From Nocardioides plantarum (GTDB taxonomy: Bacteria; Actinomycetota; Actinomycetes; Propionibacteriales; Nocardioidaceae): a stretch of 64,000 nt of DNA. The notes beneath the pieces were generated by a model, which saw only the letters and a list, made by a program, of their open reading frames with translations, had not been told where the DNA came from and ran no database searches. A program made the position numbers and the translations under genes. Positions 16,934 to 25,680 of this stretch are shown piece by piece. Where the stretch lies: positions 662,712 through 726,711 of the forward strand of contig NZ_VDMS01000002.1 in NCBI RefSeq assembly GCF_006346395.1, in the 5' to 3' direction. Position 1 is the stretch's first letter, and each line of letters opens with the position of its first letter.

Positions 16934-19552
16934 ATGACCGAGAACCCGGAGCAGCCCACGGACACGACGAGCGCGCCACCCGCCGCGCCCGTCGTACCCG
17001 ACAAGGCCGTGCTCGAGGGCCTCGAGGCCAAGTGGTCGGCGCAGTGGAAGGCCGACGACACCTACGCCTTCGACCGCACCAAGGACCGTGCCGAGGTCTA
17101 CTCGATCGACACGCCGCCGCCGACGGTGAGCGGCAGCCTGCACGTCGGCCACGTCTTCTCCTACACCCACACCGACCTGATCGCCCGCTACCAGCGGATG
17201 CGCGGCAAGGCCGTCTTCTACCCCATGGGCTGGGACGACAACGGCCTGCCGACCGAACGCCGGGTGCAGAACCACTACGGCGTCCGCTGCGACCCGTCGC
17301 TGCCCTACGACCCCGACTTCACCCCGCCCGAGAAGCCCGACGCCAAGAAGCAGGTGCCGATCAGCCGGCCCAACTTCATCGCGCTCTGCGAGGAGCTGGT
17401 CCCCGAGGACGAGAAGAAGTTCGAGGCGCTGTGGCGCACGCTCGGGCTGTCGGTCGACTGGAAGCAGCACTACACGACGATCGGACCGAAGGCCCAGAAG
17501 GTCAGCCAGACCGCCTTCCTGCGCAACTTCGCCCGCGGCGAGGCCTACCTCCAGGAGGCGCCCACGCTCTGGGACGTCACCTTCCAGACCGCCGTCGCCC
17601 AGGCCGAGCTCGAGGCACGCGACTACGCCGGCGCCTACCACCGGGTGGCCTTCCACGCCCCCGACGGCTCACCGCTGTTCATCGAGACCACGCGGCCCGA
17701 GCTCATCCCCAGCGTCGTCGCGCTGATCGCCCACCCCGACGACGAGCGCTACCAGTCGCTGTTCGGCACCACCGCGACCAGCCCCGTCTTCGGCGTCGAG
17801 ATCCCGGTCGTGGCCCACCCCGGGGCCGAGATGGACAAGGGCTCGGGCCTGGTCATGTGCTGCACCTTCGGCGACCTCACCGACGTCACGTGGTGGCGCG
17901 AGCTCAACCTGCCCGTGCGCACCGTCGTGGGACGCGACGGCCGGCTGACCCGCGAGACGCCGGACTGGCTGTCCGGCGAGCAGGCCGCGACGGCGTACGC
18001 CGAGCTGGCCGGCAAGACGACGTTCTCGGCCCGTGAGGCGATGGTCGGCCTGCTGCGCACCAGCGGCGACCTCGACGGCGAGCCGAAGCCCACCCAGCGG
18101 ATGGCCAACTTCTTCGAGAAGGGCGACAAGCCGCTCGAGATCGTCGCCACCCGCCAGTGGTACCTGCGCAACGGCGGTCGCGACACGGCGCTGCGCACCG
18201 AGATGCTCGACCGCGGTCGTGAGCTGCGCTGGGTCCCGCCCCACATGAAGCACCGCTACGACAACTGGGTCGGTGGCCTCAACGGCGACTGGCTGATCTC
18301 GCGCCAGCGCTTCTTCGGCATCCCGTTCCCCGTCTGGTACCCCCTCGACGACGAGGGCGCCCCCGACTACGCCCACCCGCTCACGCCCACCGAGGCCGAG
18401 CTGCCGGTCGACCCGTCCACGCAGGCCCCGCGCGGCTACGACGAGAGCCAGCGCGGCCGGCCCGGCGGCTTCCTCGGCGACCCCGACGTGATGGACACCT
18501 GGGCGACCTCGTCGCTCACCCCACTCATCGCCGGCGGGTGGGAGAGCGACCAGGACCTCTTCGACCGGGTCTTCCCGATGGACCTGTGCACCCACGCCCA
18601 CGACATCATCCGCACCTGGCTCTTCTCGCGCGTCGTGCGCGCCGACGCCGAGTTCGGGCGGCTGCCGTGGTCGACCGCGCTGATCTCAGGGTTCGTCCTG
18701 GCCGGCACCGGCAAGGGCAAGATCTCCAAGTCCAAGGGCAACACCAAGATCGACCCCGAGCAGCTCCTGGAGACCTACGGCGCCGACGCGGTGCGCTGGC
18801 GCGCCGCGACCGGACGCCCGGGCCTCGACTCCCCCTTCGACGAGACCCAGATGAAGGTGGGGCGCCGACTGGCGATGAAGGTGCTCAACGCCTCCAAGTT
18901 CGTCCTCGGCAACATCGGCGCCAGCCCGCTCGAGCCGGCCCGGGTCACCGAGCCGATCGACTGCGCCCTGCTCGCCCGGCTCGCCGCCGTGGTGGTCCGG
19001 GCCTCGGACGCCTTCGACGCCTACGACTACACGACCGCGCTCGAGGCGTCGGAGAAGTTCTTCTGGGAGTTCTGCGACGACTACCTCGAGCTGATCAAGG
19101 AGCGCGCGTACGCCGAGGAGGCCAGCTCGGCCCGCGAGTCGGCCCGCGCGACCCTCTCGATCGCGCTCCAGGTCCAGCTGCGCCTGCTCGCCCCGTTCCT
19201 GCCCTACGTGACCGAGGAGGTCTGGTCGTGGTGGCAGACGGGCTCGATCCACCACGCCTCGTGGCCGGTGCCGGCTGAGCTCGGCGCGGCCGCCGCGGCC
19301 GACCCCACGCTGGTCGACCACGTCGCCGCCGCCCTGGCCGGCATCCGCGGCGTCAAGTCGCAGGCCAAGGTGGGCATGAAGGCCCAGCTGTCCCGCGTCG
19401 AGATCACCGCCCCCGAGGCCGTCCTGGCCGCCGTACGACTCGCCGAGCCCGACCTGCGCGCCGCCGGCAAGATCACCGGCGACCTCGTCTACACCGCAGT
19501 CGACGCCGGCGACCTCGCCGTCACCGCCGACCTCGCCCCCACCGACGCCTGA
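16934..19552 (+). CDS. valS: Valyl-tRNA synthetase, archaeal/rickettsial type
   Basis: 872 residues. The class I motifs are H70-V-G-H73 (SGSLHVGHVFSYTHTD) and K596-I-S-K-S600 (KGKISKSKGN). The segment YPMGWDDNGLPTERRVQ replaces the PGTDHAGIATQ segment of ordinary bacterial ValRS. It is the form known from archaea and Rickettsia, as is the DFTPPEKPDAKKQVPISRPNF region. An editing domain (about 210-390) is present, and the anticodon-binding helical domain follows. The bacterial C-terminal coiled coil appears short or lost. It charges tRNA-Val. The gene is convergent with clpX rather than in line with folC. Confidence 0.93.
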   Translation: MTENPEQPTDTTSAPPAAPVVPDKAVLEGLEAKWSAQWKADDTYAFDRTKDRAEVYSIDTPPPTVSGSLHVGHVFSYTHTDLIARYQRMRGKAVFYPMGWDDNGLPTERRVQNHYGVRCDPSLPYDPDFTPPEKPDAKKQVPISRPNFIALCEELVPEDEKKFEALWRTLGLSVDWKQHYTTIGPKAQKVSQTAFLRNFARGEAYLQEAPTLWDVTFQTAVAQAELEARDYAGAYHRVAFHAPDGSPLFIETTRPELIPSVVALIAHPDDERYQSLFGTTATSPVFGVEIPVVAHPGAEMDKGSGLVMCCTFGDLTDVTWWRELNLPVRTVVGRDGRLTRETPDWLSGEQAATAYAELAGKTTFSAREAMVGLLRTSGDLDGEPKPTQRMANFFEKGDKPLEIVATRQWYLRNGGRDTALRTEMLDRGRELRWVPPHMKHRYDNWVGGLNGDWLISRQRFFGIPFPVWYPLDDEGAPDYAHPLTPTEAELPVDPSTQAPRGYDESQRGRPGGFLGDPDVMDTWATSSLTPLIAGGWESDQDLFDRVFPMDLCTHAHDIIRTWLFSRVVRADAEFGRLPWSTALISGFVLAGTGKGKISKSKGNTKIDPEQLLETYGADAVRWRAATGRPGLDSPFDETQMKVGRRLAMKVLNASKFVLGNIGASPLEPARVTEPIDCALLARLAAVVVRASDAFDAYDYTTALEASEKFFWEFCDDYLELIKERAYAEEASSARESARATLSIALQVQLRLLAPFLPYVTEEVWSWWQTGSIHHASWPVPAELGAAAAADPTLVDHVAAALAGIRGVKSQAKVGMKAQLSRVEITAPEAVLAAVRLAEPDLRAAGKITGDLVYTAVDAGDLAVTADLAPTDA

Positions 19553-19562
19553 GTCCCTCGCT

Positions 19563-19674
19563 GACCCGTCGCCCATGGGCGACGGGTCAGCGTGAAAAGC
19601 AGACCGACCCGTCCTCCATGGGCGACGGGTCAGCGTGAAAAGCAGACCGACCCGTCGCCCATGGGCGACGGGTC
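19563..19674. repeat. Three tandem REP-like palindromes, period 43 nt
   Basis: Palindromes at 19563-19588, 19606-19631 and 19649-19674 are separated by identical 17-nt spacers (AGCGTGAAAAGCAGACC). The middle copy differs by two bases. They lie between the convergent valS and clpX genes and could serve as a bidirectional terminator. Confidence 0.85.
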
Positions 19675-19713
19675 GGCGTGGTGGTGGGTGCTGTGGCCCG
19701 ACCGGGCTGGGTC

Positions 19714-21012
<1,299 letters not shown>

Positions 21013-21160
21013 GGGCGAGTCCTCCTGGTTGACGACGTGCTGTGCGAGTGGGGGTGGAACGAGACGTGCGGGTGCTGCGGGCGATCTGCCCGACGGTACC
21101 CCGTGCCGCCCCCTGACAGGGGGCGGACACGGCGAACGGGCGGACGTCGCCGCTGCTGGC

Positions 21161-21766
21161 CTAGGCCAGGGCGGGAGTCTTGAGCGACTCGAGCACCGAG
21201 TCGATCAGGCCGTACTCGACGGCCTGCTCGGCGGTGAGGATCTTGTCGCGCTCGATGTCGCGGCTGACCTCCTCGACCGACTTGCTGCTGTGCTCGCTGA
21301 TCATCTTCTCGAGCAGGTCGCGCATCCGCAGGATCTCGTTGGCCTGGATCTCGATGTCGGAGGTCTGGCCGAAGGTGCCCTCGGTGTAGGGCTGGTGGAT
21401 GAGGATCCGGCTGTTGGGCAGGGCCAGGCGCTTGCCCGGGGTGCCGGCCGCCAGCAGGATGGCCGCGGCCGAGGCCGCCTGGCCGAGGCAGACCGTCTGC
21501 ACGTCGGGCTTGATGAAGCGCATCGTGTCGTAGATCGCGGTCAGCGCGGTGAACGAGCCGCCGGGCGAGTTGATGTAGATGCTGATGTCCTGGTCGGGGT
21601 TCATCGACTGCAGGCACAGCAGCTGGGCGATCACGGCGTTGGCCACGTCGTCGGAGATCGGGGTGCCGAGGTAGATGATGCGCTCCTCGAACAGCTTGCC
21701 GTAGGGGTCGATGCGGCGGAAGCCGTAGGACGTGCGCTCTTCCCATTGCGGGATGTAGTAGTTCAT
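21161..21766 (-). CDS. clpP2: ClpP2, ATP-dependent Clp protease proteolytic subunit
   Basis: 201 residues. The catalytic triad is Ser99 (GQAASAAA), His124 (ILIHQP) and Asp170 (SRDIERDK). The N-terminal segment [26 protein letters not shown] is typical of actinobacterial ClpP2. With ClpP1 it forms the mixed tetradecamer that works with ClpX or ClpC. The ATG is preceded by GAGGT and lies 7 nt after the clpP1 stop, so the two are co-transcribed and probably coupled. Confidence 0.97.
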   Translation of the reverse strand: MNYYIPQWEERTSYGFRRIDPYGKLFEERIIYLGTPISDDVANAVIAQLLCLQSMNPDQDISIYINSPGGSFTALTAIYDTMRFIKPDVQTVCLGQAASAAAILLAAGTPGKRLALPNSRILIHQPYTEGTFGQTSDIEIQANEILRMRDLLEKMISEHSSKSVEEVSRDIERDKILTAEQAVEYGLIDSVLESLKTPALA

Positions 21767-21773
21767 CGCTACC

Positions 21774-22412
21774 TCAGTTCTTCTGGCGCGCGGGGCGCCC
21801 GTCGTCGGCCGCTTCGCGGGCGCTGGTGATGACCTGGTCGACCAGGCCGTACTCCTGGGCCTGCTCGGCGGTGAACCACCGGTCGCGGTCGGCGTCGGCG
21901 ATCACCTGCTCGACGGGCTGGCCGGTGTGCTCGGAGATGAGGTCGAGCAGGACCTTCTTGATGTGCAGCGACTGCTGCGCCTGGATCTTGATGTCGGAGG
22001 CCGAGCCGCCCATGCCCGAGGACGGCTGGTGCATCATGATCCGCGCGTGCGGCAGGGCGTAGCGCTTGCCCTTGGTGCCGGCACAGAGCAGGAACTGGCC
22101 CATCGAGGCGGCCAGGCCCATGCCGACGGTCGCGACGTCGTTGGGGATGTAGTTCATCGTGTCGTAGATCGCCATGCCGGCGTCGACCGAGCCACCGGGG
22201 CTGTTGATGTGGAGGAAGATGTCGGCCTCGGGGTCCTCCGCGGAGAGCAGGAGGAGCTGGGCGCAGATCGCGTTGGCGTTCTGGTCGCGGACCTCGGAGC
22301 CGAGGAAGACGATCCGTTCGCGCAGCAGGCGCTGGTAGATGTGGTCGTCGAGCACGTTGAGACCGCCGCCGCCACCCAGGGTGGGGCCGGTCTGTTGGGC
22401 GTAGTGGTTCAC
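21774..22412 (-). CDS. clpP1: ClpP1, ATP-dependent Clp protease proteolytic subunit
   Basis: 212 residues. The triad is Ser103 (GLAASMGQ), His128 (MMHQP) and Asp173 ([10 protein letters not shown]). The N-terminal propeptide-like segment is Gly-rich ([23 protein letters not shown]). I chose the GTG at 22412 because TAGTGT (22420-22425) lies 7 nt upstream, giving a leaderless start. Longer in-frame extension enters repeat DNA. A site resembling the ClgR box lies about 60 nt upstream, matching the known ClgR control of clpP1P2 in actinobacteria. In most relatives tig is directly upstream; here it is about 19 kb away. Confidence 0.96.
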   Translation of the reverse strand: MNHYAQQTGPTLGGGGGLNVLDDHIYQRLLRERIVFLGSEVRDQNANAICAQLLLLSAEDPEADIFLHINSPGGSVDAGMAIYDTMNYIPNDVATVGMGLAASMGQFLLCAGTKGKRYALPHARIMMHQPSSGMGGSASDIKIQAQQSLHIKKVLLDLISEHTGQPVEQVIADADRDRWFTAEQAQEYGLVDQVITSAREAADDGRPARQKN

Positions 22413-22419
22413 CTCGCCG

Positions 22420-22425
22420 ACACTA
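22420..22425 (-). promoter_or_regulatory. -10 box of clpP1P2
   Basis: TAGTGT on the minus strand, 7 nt from the GTG start. No good -35 is visible, which would fit an activator-dependent promoter. Confidence 0.55.
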
Positions 22426-22461
22426 GCCCGCAGCGGGGACACAACACGGCAGATCCCGCGC

Positions 22462-22476
22462 TGTTCGCCATCAGCA
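22462..22476 (-). promoter_or_regulatory. ClgR-like box upstream of clpP1
   Basis: Minus-strand TGCTGATGGCGAACA matches the core CGCY-NAN-RGCG pattern described for ClgR except for one base. It is about 57 nt upstream of the inferred start point, a normal place for an activator. The consensus is from memory. Confidence 0.4.
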
Positions 22477-22586
22477 GACAAGCCCCAGGCGCGCGGCGAG
22501 GAACGAGCCGGGCGCCGTCGGCGGCGCAGGTCGAGCAAGCCGCCAGGTGGGCTGCGAGGAACGAGCAGCGCACCGTCGGGGGCGCA

Positions 22587-22640
22587 GGTCGAGCAAGCCC
22601 TCCGGCCGAGGAACGAGGCCGGAACGGGCGCGTCGAGACC
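22587..22640 (+). repeat. 54-nt interspersed element, copy B
   Basis: Starts GGTCGAGCAAG, contains GGCCGAGGAACGAGGCC in the middle and ends CGCGTCGAGACC. It is the reverse orientation of the element at 7255 and 59557, and the length is identical. Partial copies (GGTCGAGCAAGC with GAGGAACGAG) lie just upstream at about 22496-22570, so this 440-bp spacer between clpP1 and the lipase gene is mostly repeat. Confidence 0.7.
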
Positions 22641-22676
22641 ACCGCAGGAACAGGGCAGGTCGGTCCGCAGCTGCGG

Positions 22677-22724
22677 GCGTCTCGACTCGGGCTCGCTAGC
22701 GCTCGCCCGGCTCGACGACCGTGG
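22677..22724 (+). repeat. 48-nt interspersed repeat, copy 2
   Basis: Near-identical to the minus strand of 1960-2007. Its right half overlaps the first unit of the 30-nt tandem array. Confidence 0.65.
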
Positions 22725-22820
22725 GGTGGCGCTCGCCCGGCTCGACGACCGTGGGGTGGCGCTCGCCCGGCTCGACGACCGTGGGGTGACGCTCGCCCGG
22801 CTCGACGACCGTGGTGGACC
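22701..22820. repeat. 30-nt tandem repeat, four units
   Basis: The unit starts GCTCGCCCGGCTCGACGACC and ends GTGGGGTGGC. The first two units are identical, the third has one change, and the fourth diverges at its end. The number of copies probably varies between strains through slippage. Confidence 0.8.
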
Positions 22821-22852
22821 GGCGCTCGACCCGACCACGGACGACCGTGTCG

Positions 22853-24079
22853 TCAGGACAGCCAGCGCCGCAGCGCGACGAGCACGTCGGGATGGTTGAG
22901 CAGCCCGAAGTGGTCGGTCCGGCCGACGTGGAGGACGTCGGCGCCGGGGAACAGCTCACCGCCCCTGCGGTCACGGCCGTACGCCGAGCGCGGGCGGACC
23001 AGGAGGTCGCCGACCACGTGGCCCACCGGGTGCCGCTCCGACTCGGTCACCGTGGCCGACACCAGCCGGTAGCGGGCGTGCGGGAGCGGGGGGACGTCCT
23101 CGGCGAGGCCGGCGACCAGGTCGTGCACCCCGGTCGATCGCCAGTCGAGGATGCGTCCGAAGGCGGCGGTCTCGGGCAGGCACTGCAGGCCGCGGCTGCC
23201 GTGCCCGATGCCCCACGCGATGGGGGCGCCGAGGTGGGGGGTGCCGAGGGTGACGACGTCGGTCACCAGGGTGTTCCAGTCCGGCGAGCCCGGGGCCGCG
23301 GCGACGGCGCCGGCCGCCCGGACGACCAGTCCGCCCAGCGAGTGGCCCACCAGGGCGATGCGGGTGACCGGCACCGGCCACGACTCGACGAGGCGCTGGA
23401 CCAGCGCGGTCAGGGCGACACCGTTCTCGCGCAGGGGCAGCCCGGTGTTGACGCGCAGGAAGAGCGGCGACCACCCGTCGGCCGCCAGGGCCTCGCCGTA
23501 GGTGGTGCCGCGGTGCTCGCGGCCACGGTTCCAGTAGTCCTCGTTCTCGCACAGCCCGTGCAGGAAGAGCACCAGGTGGCCGGTCGCGTCGGGGAAGGCC
23601 TCGGTCAGGGCGTCTGGCTCGGGCGCGACATCGCGCCCGTGGCGGCGTACGGCCATCGGGATCGCGAGCTGCGGTCGCTGTTCCAGGAGCCGGTCGCCGA
23701 TGAGGCCGTTGACCGCGGCCGACACGAACCGCCCGCGCGAGGTCGCCTCGAGCCGGGGGCCCAGGTCGGCGGCCGCCGCCGTGTCGAGACCGCGCGAGGC
23801 GGCGCGCAGGCCGCGACCGAGGCCCCCGTAGACCGCGGCCGCGATGCCACGGTGCACCACCTGCGGCACCGCCGTGACCGCGCCCGCGACACCGGACGCC
23901 TCGGCGGCGCGCCGGGTCAGGCCGTGGGCCCGGTCGGCCCAGGCCAGGTGGGTGTCGCGCACGCTCCTGACGACGAGCTCGTCGGTGACCTCGGCGAGCA
24001 GGGACAGCGCGTCGAGCACGCCCGGGCCGCCGGACACCGGGGCCACTGGGGTCACGGTGGTCGTCGTGGTCGTCGGCAC
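22853..24079 (-). CDS. Alpha/beta-hydrolase, lipase-like
   Basis: 408 residues. A long helical N-terminal region (about 1-165) precedes the hydrolase fold: [15 protein letters not shown], then the nucleophile elbow GHSLGG ([17 protein letters not shown]), and [14 protein letters not shown]. The histidine is probably in the C-terminal [15 protein letters not shown]. It resembles PGAP1/triacylglycerol-lipase-like proteins. No signal peptide is evident, so it is probably cytoplasmic. The GTG is 6 nt after TAGCAT (24086-24091), consistent with a leaderless start. The neighbouring secretion-like locus is divergent; a link is not shown. Confidence 0.85.
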   Translation of the reverse strand: MPTTTTTTVTPVAPVSGGPGVLDALSLLAEVTDELVVRSVRDTHLAWADRAHGLTRRAAEASGVAGAVTAVPQVVHRGIAAAVYGGLGRGLRAASRGLDTAAAADLGPRLEATSRGRFVSAAVNGLIGDRLLEQRPQLAIPMAVRRHGRDVAPEPDALTEAFPDATGHLVLFLHGLCENEDYWNRGREHRGTTYGEALAADGWSPLFLRVNTGLPLRENGVALTALVQRLVESWPVPVTRIALVGHSLGGLVVRAAGAVAAAPGSPDWNTLVTDVVTLGTPHLGAPIAWGIGHGSRGLQCLPETAAFGRILDWRSTGVHDLVAGLAEDVPPLPHARYRLVSATVTESERHPVGHVVGDLLVRPRSAYGRDRRGGELFPGADVLHVGRTDHFGLLNHPDVLVALRRWLS

Positions 24080-24085
24080 GTCCGC

Positions 24086-24091
24086 ATGCTA
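24086..24091 (-). promoter_or_regulatory. -10 box of the lipase-like gene
   Basis: TAGCAT on the minus strand with a 6-nt spacer to the GTG. Confidence 0.5.
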
Positions 24092-24254
24092 CCAATTCGG
24101 TGAACATCTGTTCACTCGTGAGGGCATGGTCCTCCCCGTCGATCCCACCCGCGCCACCGGCCCGTCATTCGAACGACACATCCCCGTGGGACGCCTGTGG
24201 TTGGATGCGATTCATGACGGCTTCTCGGGCACACCTCGGGCGTGGTGTGGTGCC

Positions 24255-25106
24255 GTGCTCCGCGTGACCTTGCAGGGCGCCGGGCTCCCCGCGGTGATCC
24301 TCGGGTCCGGCGAGACGCTCCTCTTCGGACGCTCCCCCCACCACGCCGTCCCCGACGACGACCCGAGCGACGCGCTGCGCGTCACCGCGATCGCCCTCCC
24401 CCGCTGCGCCCCCCACGTGAGCCGGCTGCTGGGCGAGCTCGTCGTGGGCGACGAGATCGCCCGCCTGCGCTGGCACGGCTCAGGCGAGACGCAGGTGTCC
24501 AGCCTCTTCGACGCCCCCGGTGGCGCCCGTCGGGTGACCCTCGCGGAGGGCATGGCGCTGCTGCTCGACGAGGGCGAGAACCAGCTCGTGGTGATGCGTG
24601 GGCGCCAGACCGGGCCCACGACGTACGACGACCTGTCCATCACCGTCGACGTCGCGACCTCCGTGCCCGTGCTCGCCGACCGGCCGCGACCGCCCGACGA
24701 TCCCTACGCCGACCTCGACGCCACCGCCACGGCCCCGGCGCCCCGGCTCCCCCCGCTCTCGCGGGAGTGGTACGTCGCCCTCGCGCTCGCCGAGCCCTGG
24801 CTGACCGGCACCGACGACTACCCGCGCCCGCCGTCCAACCGCGAGATCTACGAGCGGGTCCTGGGCTGGCACGGCTACGCCTGGAACCTCGAGCGCGCCC
24901 AGCGCGTCGACGACGCCATCCGCACCATCTCCGGGCTGGCGTTCGGCCCCAAGGAGGACCCCTTCAACGCCGGTCGCGGTCGGGCCCAGAACGTCCGCTT
25001 CGCCATCGGGCGCCGCACCGCCGAGGTCCGCCTGGTGACCGTCGACGACCTCGAGACCGTCGAGAGGGCGGCCTCGGCCCGGAAGGTTCCACCGGTCGTG
25101 TCCTAG
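24255..25106 (+). CDS. Degenerate FHA-domain protein with winged-helix-like C-terminus (first gene of the secretion-like locus)
   Basis: 283 residues. The N-terminal 120 residues follow the FHA pattern (VLRVTLQGAGLPAVILGSGETLLFGRSP, then a beta-rich stretch ending LDEGENQLVVMRGR). They lack the usual S-x-x-H and N-G residues that read phosphothreonine. The C-terminal region (REWYVALALAEPWLTGTD...PSNREIYERVLGWHGYAWNLERAQRVDDAIRTISGLAFG) looks like the winged-helix segment seen in FHA proteins near type VII loci. The start is uncertain: GTG at 24255, or GTG at 24264. The second would overlap, as GTGA, the stop of a 17-codon open frame starting at 24214. Confidence 0.7.
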   Translation: MLRVTLQGAGLPAVILGSGETLLFGRSPHHAVPDDDPSDALRVTAIALPRCAPHVSRLLGELVVGDEIARLRWHGSGETQVSSLFDAPGGARRVTLAEGMALLLDEGENQLVVMRGRQTGPTTYDDLSITVDVATSVPVLADRPRPPDDPYADLDATATAPAPRLPPLSREWYVALALAEPWLTGTDDYPRPPSNREIYERVLGWHGYAWNLERAQRVDDAIRTISGLAFGPKEDPFNAGRGRAQNVRFAIGRRTAEVRLVTVDDLETVERAASARKVPPVVS

Positions 25107-25175
25107 CGGGGCCGGTCGTCGCCGACCTACCGTCACAGGCGACCCGGACCCCGCCGCACCTCGAGGAGACGCACC

Positions 25176-25445
25176 ATGGCGAACAACATGCAGGGCATGG
25201 ACACCGAAGCGGCCCGCTCGACGGCCAACCAGATGGACTCCCACGCCGCCGTGGTCGGCGACGTCTGCGCCAAGCTGCTGGCCCGCGTGCAGGGCACCAG
25301 CTGGATCGGCTCCGACAAGGACCGCATCCAGGACGACATCGGCAGCCAGTTCATCCCCAACGCCAACGCCGCGTGCGAGGACATCAAGCAGCAGGCGACC
25401 TACCTCATCAACAAGGCCGACCAGCAGGACTCCGTCAGCTCCTGA
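25176..25445 (+). CDS. WXG100-family protein (ESAT-6-like), first copy
   Basis: 89 residues, two predicted helices joined by the W-x-G turn (GTSWIGSDKDRIQDDIGSQF). The N-terminus MANNMQGMDTEAARSTANQMDSHA and the C-terminal helix ACEDIKQQATYLINKADQQDSVSS are typical. WXG100 proteins are secreted as helical-hairpin dimers by type VII systems. The C-terminal YxxxD/E signal fits YLINKAD (Y, then D five positions on) only loosely. A strong ribosome site, GAGGAG, lies upstream, and a hairpin follows the gene. Confidence 0.93.
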   Translation: MANNMQGMDTEAARSTANQMDSHAAVVGDVCAKLLARVQGTSWIGSDKDRIQDDIGSQFIPNANAACEDIKQQATYLINKADQQDSVSS

Positions 25446-25500
25446 CCAACCGCACGGGCACCACCAGCAGCACCCCCACAACCGAACAGCACAGCGACCC

Positions 25501-25528
25501 GAGCCACCGGACACGTTTCCGGTGGCTC
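25501..25528 (+). terminator. Hairpin terminator after the first WXG100 gene
   Basis: Perfect 10-bp stem GAGCCACCGG / CCGGTGGCTC with an 8-nt loop. The 235-bp spacer then holds a probable promoter (TAGTTT near 25624) for the next gene. Confidence 0.65.
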
Positions 25529-25680
25529 GTGGCATGTAGGACGACGGATTCCTGAGCCCGACCGGCTCCAGGGAACGGAAGTTTCCACCCGACTCGCTCT
25601 CGACCGTGAGTACCGACCATGCCTAGTTTCCTCGGTACCGGGCTGATCGGCCCACCACGGATCTCGGACAGGAGCACGTC

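Noticed and set aside
19563..19674. Possible small CRISPR array
   Set aside because: The spacers are identical 17-nt sequences and the repeat is a palindrome, which fits REP elements and not CRISPR.
22701..22820. Possible CRISPR array
   Set aside because: The 30-nt units are directly abutting with no unique spacers; it is a simple tandem repeat.
22413..22838. Extended N-terminus of ClpP1
   Set aside because: The extension translates tandem repeats (RASVTPRSS type) and the family starts near the chosen GTG.
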